Shown: positions 18,687-28,140 of the stretch, in pieces | Position numbering within the stretch: position 1 is the first letter of the stretch | How the letters are laid out: each line of letters opens with the position of its first letter | Source of the DNA: Paraburkholderia sp. IMGN_8 | GTDB taxonomy: Bacteria > Pseudomonadota > Gammaproteobacteria > Burkholderiales > Burkholderiaceae | Direction: 5' to 3' | Length of the DNA stretch: 64,000 nt | Assembly: GCF_038050405.1 (NCBI RefSeq) | Contig: NZ_CP150900.1 | Coordinates: 1,426,001-1,490,000, forward strand | Notes under the pieces: model-generated | What the model was told of the DNA's origin: nothing | The model's input: the letters and a program-made list of their open reading frames with translations, nothing else | The model's database searches: none | Position numbers and translations under genes: made by a program

Positions 18687-19703
18687 ATGCGTAAATTTCT
18701 TCTTCCCGGCGTGACTGCCACGTTCGCCGCAGGCGCTGCGCTGGTCGCCGCCGCAGGCTTTTTTTCTCCGGCCGCCCACGCCAACAGCGTGATCGTGCTC
18801 AATTCCGGCGAAGCCACGCTGAGCCTGATCGACGAGACGACTCGCCAGGTCGTCGGCACGGTGCCGACGGGCAAGGAACCGCATCACCTGATGGCCACGC
18901 CGGACAATTCGTCGCTGATCGTCGCGAATTCGGTGTCGAACAACCTGATGTTCGTCGATCCGAAGTCGGGCAAGGTGCAGCGCTGGGTCGAGAATATCGA
19001 GGATCCGTACCAGATCGGCTTTTCGCCTGACCGCAAGTGGGTCGTCACCACCGGTCTGCGTCTGGACCGCCTCGACATCTATCACTATGACGCCCAGAAC
19101 AACATGACGCTGGCCTCGCGCCTGCCGCTCGCGGTCATGCCGAGCCACATGGCGTTCACCAACGACAGCAAGACGGTGTTCGTCACACTGCAGGTTTCGG
19201 GTGAGCTGGCCGCGATCGATCTGGCCACGCAAACCGTCAAATGGAAGATGAAGGTCGGCAAGGTGCCGGCCGGCCTGTGGATGACGCCCGGCGAAAAGTA
19301 CCTGCTGATCGGCATGACCGGCGCGGATTACGTCGCTGTGGTCGACTGGCGCAATCAGAAGATCGTCAAGACGATCCAGACAGGCAAGGGGGCGCACAAC
19401 TTCCGCTCGCTGGCTGACGGCAAGCACGTCGCGGTGTCGAACCGCGTTGCGAGCACGATCAGCATCATCGACGAAGACACGCTCACCAACGTCGGCGACA
19501 TCACCGGTTTGATGCCGGGGCCGGACGACATGGAACTTTCCGCCGACAAACGCTATCTGTGGGTTACCTTCCGCTTCGCGAAGCACGTGGGCATCATCGA
19601 CCTGAATTCGCGCAAGCTGATCCAGACGATTGCCGTCGGCCGTTCGCCACACGGTATCTATTTCTTCAATCGCGCGCCGGTGACGGCGCCGAACGGCGCG
19701 TAA
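18687..19703 (+). CDS. Exported YVTN-type beta-propeller protein
   Basis: A 338-residue protein with a signal peptide (cleavage near AAHA-NS, residues 31-32). The mature chain carries repeated beta-propeller blades with the phrases VIVLNSGEATLSLID, GTVPTGKEPHHL, TIQTGKGAHNF and QTIAVGRSPHGI, as in YVTN/cytochrome d1-like propellers. No CXXCH heme motif is present, so it is not a cytochrome. It probably acts as a periplasmic binding or scaffold protein. It is followed 59 bp later by a sterol-desaturase-like gene on the same strand, a likely operon partner. Confidence 0.8.
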   Translation: MRKFLLPGVTATFAAGAALVAAAGFFSPAAHANSVIVLNSGEATLSLIDETTRQVVGTVPTGKEPHHLMATPDNSSLIVANSVSNNLMFVDPKSGKVQRWVENIEDPYQIGFSPDRKWVVTTGLRLDRLDIYHYDAQNNMTLASRLPLAVMPSHMAFTNDSKTVFVTLQVSGELAAIDLATQTVKWKMKVGKVPAGLWMTPGEKYLLIGMTGADYVAVVDWRNQKIVKTIQTGKGAHNFRSLADGKHVAVSNRVASTISIIDEDTLTNVGDITGLMPGPDDMELSADKRYLWVTFRFAKHVGIIDLNSRKLIQTIAVGRSPHGIYFFNRAPVTAPNGA

Positions 19704-19762
19704 TGCAGCAGCGAGGCAGTACATCAACGGGCCGTCACGAATGAAATAACCAGGCTAGCACC

Positions 19763-20761
19763 ATGTTCCATCTGATTTTTTCTTCCCTCGACAGCTTCGT
19801 CTCAGCCGTGCAGACGCTGCTGTACGTCGACGTGGTGCAGCCGCTGCTGTTCCGCTTCGACCTGATGGATTACGACGAAGACACTTTCGACAGCCTGTAT
19901 TGGGTGCTCGTCGGCGTCTTCGAGGTGCTGGCGATGTACGCGGTGCTGCGCCCGCTCGAGGCGCTGCGCCCGGTTGAGCAGTGGGAAAACCGCAAGGCGG
20001 TACGGGTCGACGTGATCTACACCTGGATCGCCAAGCTCGGCATCCTCAACCTGTTCTTCTTTTTCGCGCTGCAGCCGTTCTTCGACAACGTGCAGGCCTG
20101 GCTGCGGCTGCACGACATCGCGAATATCGACTTCGACAATCTGTGGCCGGGCGTCACCACGCAGCCACTCGTCACGTTCGTGATGTATCTGCTGGTGCTC
20201 GATTTCGCCGGTTACTGGTATCACCGCTGGGAACATCGGTTCGGCGTGTGGTGGGAGCTGCACGCGGTGCATCACAGCCAGCAACAGATGTCGCTATGGT
20301 CGGACGACCGCAACCATCTGCTCGACGATTTGTTGCAGGCGTCGTTTTTCGCGGCGATCGCGCTGGTGATCGGCGTGCCGCCGTCACAATTCGTCGTGCT
20401 GGTGGCGATCACGAATCTCGCGCAGAGCGTGCAGCACGCGAACATCCGCCTGTACTTCGGCTGGCTCGGCGAGCGTCTGCTGGTCAGCCCGACCTTCCAT
20501 CGCCGGCATCATGCGATCGGCTACGGCCACGAAGGGCTGAAGTACGGTTGCAACTTTGGAGTGCTGTTCCCGTGGTGGGACATGCTGTTTCGCAGTGTGT
20601 CGTGGAGCCGCGAAATGGAGCCCACCGGCATCCGCGATCAACTCGAAGGCCGCCGCTATGGCGACGGTTTCTGGGCGCAGCATTGGCTCGCTTTTGTGCG
20701 GATCGCCGGGCGGCTCTCGTCGAAGCGCCGCGTCGAAGGCAGCGGCTCCGCTGCAGTCTGA
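19763..20761 (+). CDS. Sterol desaturase/fatty acid hydroxylase family membrane protein
   Basis: A 332-residue membrane di-iron protein. Four or five membrane segments surround the histidine clusters HRWEH, HAVHHSQQ and HRRHHAIGYGHE, the HX3H/HX2HH set of the family. It uses O2 to hydroxylate or desaturate a lipid substrate, most likely at the cytoplasmic membrane. It is 59 bp after the beta-propeller gene. In bacteria such proteins act on ornithine lipids, hopanoids or carotenoids; the sequence alone does not tell which. Confidence 0.85.
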   Translation: MFHLIFSSLDSFVSAVQTLLYVDVVQPLLFRFDLMDYDEDTFDSLYWVLVGVFEVLAMYAVLRPLEALRPVEQWENRKAVRVDVIYTWIAKLGILNLFFFFALQPFFDNVQAWLRLHDIANIDFDNLWPGVTTQPLVTFVMYLLVLDFAGYWYHRWEHRFGVWWELHAVHHSQQQMSLWSDDRNHLLDDLLQASFFAAIALVIGVPPSQFVVLVAITNLAQSVQHANIRLYFGWLGERLLVSPTFHRRHHAIGYGHEGLKYGCNFGVLFPWWDMLFRSVSWSREMEPTGIRDQLEGRRYGDGFWAQHWLAFVRIAGRLSSKRRVEGSGSAAV

Positions 20762-20774
20762 GTATTCTTCCTCC

Positions 20775-20801
20775 CGCGCCGCCGGTTTCCCCGGCGGCGC
20801 G
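20775..20801. repeat. GC-rich hairpin after the desaturase gene
   Basis: A perfect 11-bp stem CGCGCCGCCGG/CCGGCGGCGCG with a 5-base loop, 14 bp after the stop. No T run follows, so it may be a Rho-dependent or weak terminator, or an mRNA stabiliser. Confidence 0.5.
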
Positions 20802-20937
20802 TCGCGTGGTTTATCCTGTCCACGTTTTCGCGTGCGTTCCTGGTGCGCTTGTTGGACCGTGTCCTGGTCCGCATTCCGGTTCGTTTCGCTGTTCGGTTCC
20901 CCTTGTCCCATTGTTTTGTTCACCGGCACTGGCTCGC

Positions 20938-21768
20938 ATGAATGATTTGTTGCGCTCGTTCGGACGCGCGCTCACAAGCGCGCTCCACCCGCGCATGCTC
21001 TGGCTGACCTTCATGCCGTTTCTCGCGGCAACGGTCGGGTGGGGCGTGATTCTCTGGTTTTCCTGGCAGACGCTGATCGGCGCGACCCGCACGTGGCTCG
21101 AAAGCTGGTCGTTTACCGTCACGCTTTATCATCTGTTCGACTGGCTCGGCTTTTCGGCGCTGCACACGGCAATCGCGCCTTTTATTGTGATTGCGATGGC
21201 GATTCCGCTGATCGTCGTCAGCGTGCTGCTGCTGATCGCCACAGTGTCGATGCCGGCGGTGATCCGCTTTCTGTCGGCACGGCAATTCGCGAGCCTTGAA
21301 ATGCGCCGTGGCGGAACGTGGTACGGTAGTCTCGGCCAGGCGCTGTGGACCACGCTGGTGTGTCTGGTGCTGCTGATCGTCACGTTGCCGCTCTGGCTGG
21401 TGCCGCCGTTTTTTGCGCTGATTCCGCCGCTGCTGTGGGGCTGGCTGACCTATCGCGTGATGAGCTACGACGCGCTCGCGTTGCACGCGACGCGCGACGA
21501 ACGGCGTGAGCTGGTGCGGCGTTTCCGGCTGCCGCTACTGCTGATCGGCATCGCCAGCGGTCTGCTGGGTTCGCTACCGACGCTGCTGTGGGCGTCGTCG
21601 GTATGGCTGATCGTGCTGTTCCCGGTGATCACCGCGGTGACGATCTGGATCTACGCGTTCATCCTCGTGTTTTCGGCCCTGTGGTTCGGCTACTACTGTC
21701 TGCGCGCGCTCCAGCGCATGCGCGCGGAAGAGCACGGCGCGCGGCACGCGGCGCCGGTTCCTTACTGA
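20938..21768 (+). CDS. EI24-domain membrane protein
   Basis: A 276-residue protein with six or more hydrophobic segments. The start MNDLLRSFGRALTSALHPRM and the pattern MLWLTFMPFLAATVGWGVI fit the EI24/CysZ superfamily annotated across betaproteobacteria. E. coli CysZ is a sulfate transporter, but this branch has no assigned substrate. The frame is open far upstream (from 19981) as read-through of the desaturase gene; the ATG at 20938 is the first sensible start. It ends 19 bp before the CinA-like gene, with which it is probably cotranscribed. Confidence 0.8.
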   Translation: MNDLLRSFGRALTSALHPRMLWLTFMPFLAATVGWGVILWFSWQTLIGATRTWLESWSFTVTLYHLFDWLGFSALHTAIAPFIVIAMAIPLIVVSVLLLIATVSMPAVIRFLSARQFASLEMRRGGTWYGSLGQALWTTLVCLVLLIVTLPLWLVPPFFALIPPLLWGWLTYRVMSYDALALHATRDERRELVRRFRLPLLLIGIASGLLGSLPTLLWASSVWLIVLFPVITAVTIWIYAFILVFSALWFGYYCLRALQRMRAEEHGARHAAPVPY

Positions 21769-21787
21769 TTAAACGGAAGAGGCGACA

Positions 21788-22633
21788 ATGGCATTTGGCG
21801 TCATCATCATCGGCGATGAAATCCTGTCGGGCAGACGTATCGACAAGCATCTGCCGAAGGTCATCGAATTGCTGGGCGCGCGTGGGCTCTCGCTCGGCTG
21901 GGCGGAGTACATCGGCGACGATCCGGAGCGCATCACGGCGACGCTGCGCCGCACGTTCGCGTCGGGTGACATCGTGTTTTCGACGGGCGGCATCGGCGCC
22001 ACGCCGGACGACCACACGCGCCAATGCGCGTCGGCCGCGTTAGGCGTGCCGCTCGAGCTGCATCCGGAAGCCGCCAGATTGATTCAGGAGCGCATCCGCG
22101 ACATGCATCCGGCTAACTCGGCCACGCCGCTCGATCTCGATTCGGCGGAAAACCGCCATCGTCTGAACATGGGCACGTATCCGCAGGGCGCGTCGATCAT
22201 TCCGAACGGCTACAACAAGATTCCGGGATTCTCGATCAAGGAGCACTACTTCGTGCCAGGCTTCCCGGTGATGGCGTGGCCGATGATCGAGTGGGTGCTG
22301 GACACTCAGTACGCGCACCTGCATCACGCAATGCCGCATGCGGAAAAGTCGCTGCTGGTGTTCGAGTTGCCGGAGTCACGCCTCACGCCGTTGATGGAAA
22401 AGATCGAGCACGACTTTCCGGGCGTGCGGGTATTCAGCTTGCCGAGCGTCGGCGATGCCGAGCGCGGTGGCGTGTATGCGCGGCATCACATCGATTTGGG
22501 CGTGAAGGGTGAACCCGAAGCGGTGGCGGCGGCGTTCGTCAAACTGCGCGAGGGCGTGCATCTGCTGGGCGGCGATATCGTCGAGCCGGAGGCTGCAGCT
22601 GCAGCTGCGGTTGCGGCTAAAGCGCGCGGTTGA
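21788..22633 (+). CDS. CinA N-terminal type (MoaB/Mog-fold) protein
   Basis: A 281-residue protein. The N-terminal ~170 residues are a molybdopterin-binding-like domain with GDEILSGRRIDKHLP and the loop FSTGGIGATPDDHT. The C-terminal region resembles the middle COG1058 part of CinA, and the nicotinamide-nucleotide amidase domain of full CinA is absent. A GAAGAGG ribosome site precedes the ATG. It ends in an Ala tract encoded by a short GCAGCT-like repeat. ADP-ribose or nucleotide hydrolysis is possible; competence involvement should not be assumed. Confidence 0.82.
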   Translation: MAFGVIIIGDEILSGRRIDKHLPKVIELLGARGLSLGWAEYIGDDPERITATLRRTFASGDIVFSTGGIGATPDDHTRQCASAALGVPLELHPEAARLIQERIRDMHPANSATPLDLDSAENRHRLNMGTYPQGASIIPNGYNKIPGFSIKEHYFVPGFPVMAWPMIEWVLDTQYAHLHHAMPHAEKSLLVFELPESRLTPLMEKIEHDFPGVRVFSLPSVGDAERGGVYARHHIDLGVKGEPEAVAAAFVKLREGVHLLGGDIVEPEAAAAAAVAAKARG

Positions 22634-22819
22634 TCCACGCCACGCAAGCCATCTGCGCCGCGCGCCAAACCTCGGGCGCGCTCGCGCCCACGCCTGACCA
22701 AAGGCTCAGACGCAAGACTCGACGCATCATCGGCCTGTCACATCCAGCGCCGACGATGCGTACTTACACCGCGCGAACCACGCGCCGTCAAAAGCGATTC
22801 TGACGGACGCGAATCTTCT

Positions 22820-23284
22820 TTAGGCGCCAATCCACGGCAAGCCGCGAAAACACCAGCCCGACACCGTCTTCCGATGCCCCTGGCCGTCCTTGTCGCCCTC
22901 GAAGCCTTCCAGCAGGTCGTACGCCTTCGTGAAGCCAACCTGGGTGGCGGCGATCGCGGCGAGCTTGGAGCGCGCGGCGCTGCGGCACAGAAACAGCACC
23001 GGCGTATCGGGCGAGGCAGCCTGGCTCAGTTGTTCGAGGAATTCCTGGTTCGGCACGGCACCCGGGTAGCGAGTCCATTCGATATGCACGTATTGACCGT
23101 CGCCAATTACCGGCCGGCCAACCCAATCGAGTTCGGCGCGGGTGCGCACGTCGACGAGACGCGTGCGCGGGTCGAGTTGCAGCAGTTCGAACGCCTCCGC
23201 TGGCGACACCGCGCCCGCATAGGGCAACTGGTTCTCGGTGCGGCGTTTTTCCGCCTGGGCGTACAACTGTTCGAGCGTGCTCAT
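22820..23284 (-). CDS. Single-domain rhodanese
   Basis: A 154-residue rhodanese-like protein. The active-site loop is CRSAARS at residues 100-106, with Cys100 as the sulfur acceptor. LVDVRTRAELDWVG marks the first conserved block. The ATG at 23284 is preceded by AAGGAG ten bases upstream, so I reject the eight-residue longer form at 23308. It is a cytoplasmic sulfur carrier or thiosulfate sulfurtransferase of unknown partner. It is divergent from glnA and stands alone. Confidence 0.88.
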   Translation of the reverse strand: MSTLEQLYAQAEKRRTENQLPYAGAVSPAEAFELLQLDPRTRLVDVRTRAELDWVGRPVIGDGQYVHIEWTRYPGAVPNQEFLEQLSQAASPDTPVLFLCRSAARSKLAAIAATQVGFTKAYDLLEGFEGDKDGQGHRKTVSGWCFRGLPWIGA

Positions 23285-23399
23285 GAGCGCAAATCTCCTT
23301 CCGTCCAAATGACCATTCTAGCGCGCGGCGTGCGGCGCGGATGCCGCCCACAGTCAGAGTCAGGGATGCGCACACGGCTGCCCATAAAATGCCCTGAAC

Positions 23400-23425
23400 T
23401 GGTGCAAATCATTGAAAATGCACCA
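23400..23425. promoter_or_regulatory. Inverted TGGTGCA/TGCACCA pair upstream of glnA
   Basis: TGGTGCA at 23400 and its exact complement TGCACCA at 23419 are separated by 12 bp. The half-sites match NtrC half-sites but are in the outward arrangement, so this may be an auxiliary or non-canonical NtrC site. Confidence 0.45.
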
Positions 23426-23460
23426 AAATAAAGATTAACTCGGCCTTCGCATTTGCGATG

Positions 23461-23475
23461 GCACTTATTTGGTGC
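23461..23475. promoter_or_regulatory. NtrC-like enhancer site for glnA
   Basis: GCACTTATTTGGTGC fits the NtrC pattern GCAC(C/T)-N5-GGTGC. It lies about 100 bp upstream of the -24/-12 promoter, a usual enhancer distance. Confidence 0.7.
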
Positions 23476-23574
23476 ATTGTTCCGTTCAAAGATATCGGGG
23501 CTGCATGCCATTCGGTGCGTGCATTCCCCGCAAACGCGCGCACAATATAGTTCTGCGCCTGCTTGGCGCATACG

Positions 23575-23591
23575 TGGCACAGAAGCTGCTT
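23575..23591 (+). promoter_or_regulatory. Sigma54 (-24/-12) promoter of glnA
   Basis: TGGCACAGAAGCTGCTT has GG and GC dinucleotides exactly 10 bp apart, with the TGGCAC -24 element intact. The start point would fall near 23601, leaving a leader of about 124 nt before the glnA ATG. Together with the upstream NtrC-like site and the downstream ntrBC genes this suggests nitrogen-regulated expression. Confidence 0.75.
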
Positions 23592-23724
23592 TATTGGTCC
23601 CGATCGACTTGTCCCAGCAAAATCTTTATGCCCCCTTCAACGATCCGGGGTGGACGCGCCGGGACGGGTCAGCTAGATTGGGCGGCGGCTGAACCCGCCG
23701 AATTCGTTAATCAGGAGATAGGTT

Positions 23725-25140
23725 ATGAGTAAATCCGTGGCCGACGTCGTTCAACTCGTCAAAGACGAAGACGTCAAGTTTGTCGACTTCCGTTTCACCG
23801 ACACGCGCGGCAAGGAGCAACACGTTTCGGTGCCGGTGTCGGCATTCGATGAAGACAAGTTCGAAAGCGGCCATGCGTTTGACGGTTCGTCGATTGCCGG
23901 CTGGAAGGGCATCGAAGCATCGGATATGTTGCTGGTCCCGGACGCGAACACGGCCTTCATCGACCCGTTCTACGAAGAGTCGACCCTCGTCCTGACCTGC
24001 GACGTCGTCGAACCGGCTGACGGCAAGGGCTATGAACGCGACCCGCGTTCGCTGGCAAAGCGCGCTGAAGCGTATCTGAAGAGCACCGGCCTCGGCGACA
24101 CGGCCTACTTCGGTCCGGAACCGGAATTCTTCATTTTCGACTCGGTCCAGTGGAACACGGATCAGTCGGGCTGCTTCATCAAGATCGGTTCGGAAGAAGC
24201 ACCGTGGTCGTCGGCGAAGGAATTCGAAGGCGGCAACACCGGCCACCGTCCGGGCACGAAGGGCGGCTACTTCCCGGTCGCTCCGGTCGACACGTTCCAG
24301 GACATCCGTTCGGAAATGTGCCTGTTGCTCGAACAGATCGGCATCCCGGTCGAAGTGCACCACCACGAAGTCGCGGGCCAGGGCCAGAACGAAATCGGCA
24401 CGAAGTTCTCGACGCTGGTGCAACGCGCCGACTGGCTGCAGCAACTGAAGTACATTGTCCACAACGTCGCGCACACGTACGGCAAGACGGCAACGTTCAT
24501 GCCGAAGCCGGTGGTCGGCGATAACGGTTCGGGCATGCACGTTCACCAGTCGATCTGGAAGGACGGCCAGAACCTGTTCGCAGGCAACGGTTACGCAGGT
24601 CTGTCGGAATTCGCGCTGTTCTACATCGGCGGCATCATCAAGCATGCTCGCGCGCTGAACGCGATCACGAACCCGTCGACGAACTCGTACAAGCGCCTTG
24701 TGCCGCACTTCGAAGCACCGGTGAAGCTGGCTTACTCGGCACGCAACCGTTCGGCATCGATCCGCATTCCGCACGTGTCGAACCCGAAGGGCCGCCGTAT
24801 CGAAACGCGTTTCCCGGATCCGATGGCGAATCCGTACCTGTGCTTCTCCGCGCTGATGATGGCGGGTCTGGACGGCGTGCAGAACAAGATTCACCCGGGC
24901 GAAGCTGCCGACAAGAACCTGTACGACCTGCCGCCGGAAGAGGATGCAAAGATCCCGACCGTGTGTGCCGGCCTCGACCAGGCGCTGGACGCGCTGGACG
25001 CGGATCGCGAATTCCTGACGCGCGGCGGCGTGTTCACGGATGCGATGCTCGACGCGTACATCGAACTGAAGACGGGCGAGCTGCAACGCTATCGTCAGTC
25101 GGTGCACCCGATCGAGTTCGAAATGTACTACTCGCTGTAA
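23725..25140 (+). CDS. glnA: Glutamine synthetase, type I
   Basis: A 471-residue GSI-beta enzyme of full length that makes glutamine from glutamate, ammonia and ATP. The beta-grasp N-terminus ends with [15 protein letters not shown]. Catalytic motifs [22 protein letters not shown] ([11 protein letters not shown]) and [12 protein letters not shown] follow. Tyr400 in NLYDLPPEE is the adenylylation site, so control by a GlnE-type adenylyltransferase is expected. A GGAG site precedes the ATG (CAGGAGATAGGTT). Codon use is strongly biased to preferred codons, as for highly expressed genes. Confidence 0.97.
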   Translation: MSKSVADVVQLVKDEDVKFVDFRFTDTRGKEQHVSVPVSAFDEDKFESGHAFDGSSIAGWKGIEASDMLLVPDANTAFIDPFYEESTLVLTCDVVEPADGKGYERDPRSLAKRAEAYLKSTGLGDTAYFGPEPEFFIFDSVQWNTDQSGCFIKIGSEEAPWSSAKEFEGGNTGHRPGTKGGYFPVAPVDTFQDIRSEMCLLLEQIGIPVEVHHHEVAGQGQNEIGTKFSTLVQRADWLQQLKYIVHNVAHTYGKTATFMPKPVVGDNGSGMHVHQSIWKDGQNLFAGNGYAGLSEFALFYIGGIIKHARALNAITNPSTNSYKRLVPHFEAPVKLAYSARNRSASIRIPHVSNPKGRRIETRFPDPMANPYLCFSALMMAGLDGVQNKIHPGEAADKNLYDLPPEEDAKIPTVCAGLDQALDALDADREFLTRGGVFTDAMLDAYIELKTGELQRYRQSVHPIEFEMYYSL

Positions 25141-25203
25141 ACGGCAATGACGCTTCGCCCTTCAAACGGCGAAGCGCTTGCCCGACGCTCGCGATCGGTC
25201 ACG

Positions 25204-25230
25204 AAGGGACGGCGGCGCCGTCCCTTTTTT
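25204..25230 (+). terminator. Intrinsic terminator between glnA and ntrB
   Basis: Stem AAGGGACGGC/GCCGTCCCTT with a 3-base loop and six T residues. It should end most glnA transcripts, with ntrB reached by read-through or an own promoter. Confidence 0.88.
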
Positions 25231-25338
25231 GTTGAACCCGAATGAGTCGACTCGCAATGTTGGCGGCGTGCGGGCGTCGAGCAAGGCAACAAACGGTACA
25301 TCTGATTTATCACCATCTCCTATCGGCCAGACTGCAAG

Positions 25339-26481
25339 ATGGTTCTCAAGAATCTGATCAAGGCAAGGAAAGGGCACGAGCAGACGTTGTCGGATGACGC
25401 TCAGCTTGTCAGCTCCGGTTTGCTGCCCGGCTTAGAGGCGTTGCCGACGGTCGTGCTGGTGCTCGAAAAGCGCACGCTGCGCGTCGTGTTCGCGAACCCG
25501 TCGGCGGAGTCGATGCTGGAGCTCTCGCGCCGGCAACTGACGCAGATGGCGTGGCCGGACATCTTCACGAATGCGGACGAACTGCTCGCGACCATTTCCG
25601 CGATCGCCGCGCACCGTTTTCACGCGACGCATCTGGACGCCGTGCTCGAGCGTCCGGGCCACGAGCCGCTGCATGTGCATGCGATCGTCGGTTTTCTGGA
25701 AAGCGCGCAAGACTATGTGCTGCTCGAACTGTTCGAGAACGAGCGGCATTTACGCACCGACCGCGAGGAGCGCATCAACGACCTCACGGCGGTCAACAAA
25801 CAACTGATCCGCAATCTCGCGCACGAGATCAAGAATCCGCTTGGCGGGATTCGCGGCGCGGCGCAATTGCTCGAATTCGAACTCGGCGAGCGCCAGCGCG
25901 ACGAGTTGCGCGAGTACACGCAGGTCATCATCAAGGAATCGGACCGGCTGCAAACCTTGGTCGACCGCTTGCTCGAGCCGCACCGTCATCCGCATATCGT
26001 CGGCGACGTGAATATTCACGAGGTGTGCGAGCGCGTGCGCCAGGTGATTCTCGCGGAGTTTCCGCGCGGTCTGACGATCGAACGCGATTACGACGTGAGC
26101 GTGCCGGATTTGCGCGGCGACAAGGAGCAACTGATCCAGGCGCTCCTGAACATCGTGCGCAATGCGGCCGAAGCGTTGCGCGAACGTATTTCGCAAGGCG
26201 ACGCGCGCATCGAATTGCGCACCCGCGTTGCCCGCAAGATCACGGTGTCGAAACGCTTATGTAAGCTGGCACTGGACTTGCATATCATTGATAACGGCCC
26301 AGGCATTCCCGAGGAAATCCGTGACCGCATTTTCTATCCGCTCGTGTCGGGGCGCGAGGACGGCAGCGGTCTCGGTCTGACGCTTGCGCAGACCTTCGTG
26401 CAACAACACGACGGCCTGATCGAAGTGGATAGCCGGCCGGGCCATACCGAGTTTCAGATTCTGCTGCCGCTCGACTGCTAA
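25339..26481 (+). CDS. ntrB: Nitrogen regulation sensor kinase NtrB (GlnL)
   Basis: A 380-residue cytoplasmic histidine kinase without membrane segments. A PAS domain (about residues 30-135) is followed by the H-box AHEIKNPLGGIRGAAQLL with phosphoacceptor His162, then the N, G1 (DNGPGIPEEI) and G2 (GREDGSGLGLTL) ATP-binding boxes. It phosphorylates NtrC when nitrogen is short, under PII control. It lies between glnA and ntrC, in the classical order. The start has no strong ribosome site, which may keep its level low. Confidence 0.94.
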   Translation: MVLKNLIKARKGHEQTLSDDAQLVSSGLLPGLEALPTVVLVLEKRTLRVVFANPSAESMLELSRRQLTQMAWPDIFTNADELLATISAIAAHRFHATHLDAVLERPGHEPLHVHAIVGFLESAQDYVLLELFENERHLRTDREERINDLTAVNKQLIRNLAHEIKNPLGGIRGAAQLLEFELGERQRDELREYTQVIIKESDRLQTLVDRLLEPHRHPHIVGDVNIHEVCERVRQVILAEFPRGLTIERDYDVSVPDLRGDKEQLIQALLNIVRNAAEALRERISQGDARIELRTRVARKITVSKRLCKLALDLHIIDNGPGIPEEIRDRIFYPLVSGREDGSGLGLTLAQTFVQQHDGLIEVDSRPGHTEFQILLPLDC

Positions 26482-26516
26482 CACCAAACGCACCTCAAGA
26501 CTTCTGACCGAACTAT

Positions 26517-28031
26517 ATGAAGCCGATCTGGATAGTAGACGACGATCAATCGATTCGCTGGGTGCTCGAAAAAGCGCTCGCCCGCGAAAACTTCGCGACG
26601 CGCAGCTTCGCGAATGTGCGCGAGGCATCGGCCGCGCTCGATCACGACAGCCCACAAGTGCTGGTGTCCGACATCAGGATGCCTGGAGGCTCCGGCCTCG
26701 AATTGCTGCAAACCGTGCGTGACAAGGTTCCCGGCTTGCCGGTCATCATCATGACGGCGTTCTCGGACCTGGATAGCGCGGTCGCCGCGTTCCAGGGCGG
26801 TGCGTTCGAGTATCTCGCCAAACCGTTCGACGTCGACAAGGCGGTCGAATTGATCCGCCGCGCCGTCGACGAAAGCATGCGCGGCGAACAGACGTGGGAC
26901 GACCGCGTCGCCGATGCACCGGAAATGCTCGGCCAGGCGCCGGCGATGCAGGATATGTTTCGCGCGATCGGCCGCCTGTCGCATTCGGCTGCCACCGTGC
27001 TCATTACCGGCGAATCAGGCACCGGGAAGGAACTGGTCGCGCGTGCGTTGCACCGACATAGCCCACGCGCGAACGGTCCCTTCATCGCTTTGAACACGGC
27101 GGCGATTCCGAAGGATCTGTTGGAATCCGAACTGTTCGGTCATGAGCGCGGCGCATTTACGGGCGCGCAGGCCATGCGCCAGGGGCGCTTCGAACAGGCC
27201 GAGAACGGCACGCTGTTTCTCGACGAAATCGGCGATATGCCGTTCGATTTGCAGACACGCCTGTTGCGCGTGCTGTCGGATGGGCAGTTCTATCGCGTCG
27301 GCGGCCACAATCCGTTACGCGCCAATGTGCGCGTGATCGCGGCGACGCACCAGAATCTCGAATCGCGCGTGCGCCAGGGGCTGTTCCGCGAGGACTTGTA
27401 TCACCGGCTCAATGTGATCCGCTTGCGTTTGCCCGCCTTGCGCGAGCGCAGCGAAGACATTCCGCTGCTCACGCGCCACTTCCTGCAAAAGAGTGCGCGC
27501 GATCTGGGCGTCGAACCGAAACGTGTGTCGGAGGAAGCGCTCGCGTATCTGGCGTCGTTGCCGTTTCCGGGCAACGTGCGGCAACTGGAGAATCTCGCCA
27601 ACTGGCTGACGGTGATGGCGCCGGCGCAGACCATCGAGATCAAGGATTTGCCGCCGGACCTCGGGCCGGCGCAAGCGGGCGTGACCGACCTCGCGGGTGG
27701 CGGCGGCGTGCTCGGCACCGGCGAAGCCGGCCTTGCCGGCGGCGCTCCGGTCAACGGGACCAGCGCGTCGACACTGCCGGCCACGGCAGGCGGCATGCCG
27801 GTCACGACACCCGTCAGCGCCTGGGAAGGCGGCTTGCGTACCGAAGTCGCGCGGATGTTGCGTGAGAACGCTGCGGATGTGATGGACGAACTCGCGCGCC
27901 GTTTCGAAGCCGCGGTGATTCGCGAAGCGCTGGATTTCACGCGTGGGCGCAAGGTCGAAGCGGCGGAACGGCTCGGCATCGGCCGCAATACGATTACCCG
28001 CAAGATTCAGGAACTCAACCTCGAGCCTTGA
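26517..28031 (+). CDS. ntrC: Nitrogen regulation response regulator NtrC (GlnG)
   Basis: A 504-residue sigma54 activator. The receiver domain carries Asp52 as phosphorylation site. The AAA+ domain has Walker A GESGTGKE (165-172) and the sigma54-contacting GAFTGA loop (212-217). The C-terminal Fis-type HTH ends the protein ([19 protein letters not shown]). A Gly/Ala/Thr/Pro-rich linker of about 50 residues (around 385-435) between AAA+ and HTH is longer than in E. coli. It would activate the glnA promoter at 23575. It follows ntrB by 35 bp. Confidence 0.95.
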   Translation: MKPIWIVDDDQSIRWVLEKALARENFATRSFANVREASAALDHDSPQVLVSDIRMPGGSGLELLQTVRDKVPGLPVIIMTAFSDLDSAVAAFQGGAFEYLAKPFDVDKAVELIRRAVDESMRGEQTWDDRVADAPEMLGQAPAMQDMFRAIGRLSHSAATVLITGESGTGKELVARALHRHSPRANGPFIALNTAAIPKDLLESELFGHERGAFTGAQAMRQGRFEQAENGTLFLDEIGDMPFDLQTRLLRVLSDGQFYRVGGHNPLRANVRVIAATHQNLESRVRQGLFREDLYHRLNVIRLRLPALRERSEDIPLLTRHFLQKSARDLGVEPKRVSEEALAYLASLPFPGNVRQLENLANWLTVMAPAQTIEIKDLPPDLGPAQAGVTDLAGGGGVLGTGEAGLAGGAPVNGTSASTLPATAGGMPVTTPVSAWEGGLRTEVARMLRENAADVMDELARRFEAAVIREALDFTRGRKVEAAERLGIGRNTITRKIQELNLEP

Positions 28032-28140
28032 GGTTTGTATCGCCGGCCGGGGCGGCTCGAATGTCGCCCCGGCTGCTCGTCAAAAAGCCTTTGGGCTCCC
28101 GCAAGGCATAATCGACGCTGTTTTCATTCGACAGTTCGCG

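Noticed and set aside
18687..19703. Cytochrome cd1 nitrite reductase
   Set aside because: The beta-propeller resembles the d1 fold, but there is no CXXCH motif and no nir genes are adjacent.
21788..22633. Full competence/damage protein CinA
   Set aside because: The C-terminal amidase domain is missing; only the MoaB/Mog-like part is present.
23707..25107. Antisense frame across glnA
   Set aside because: Antisense to a highly biased gene; no recognisable protein features.
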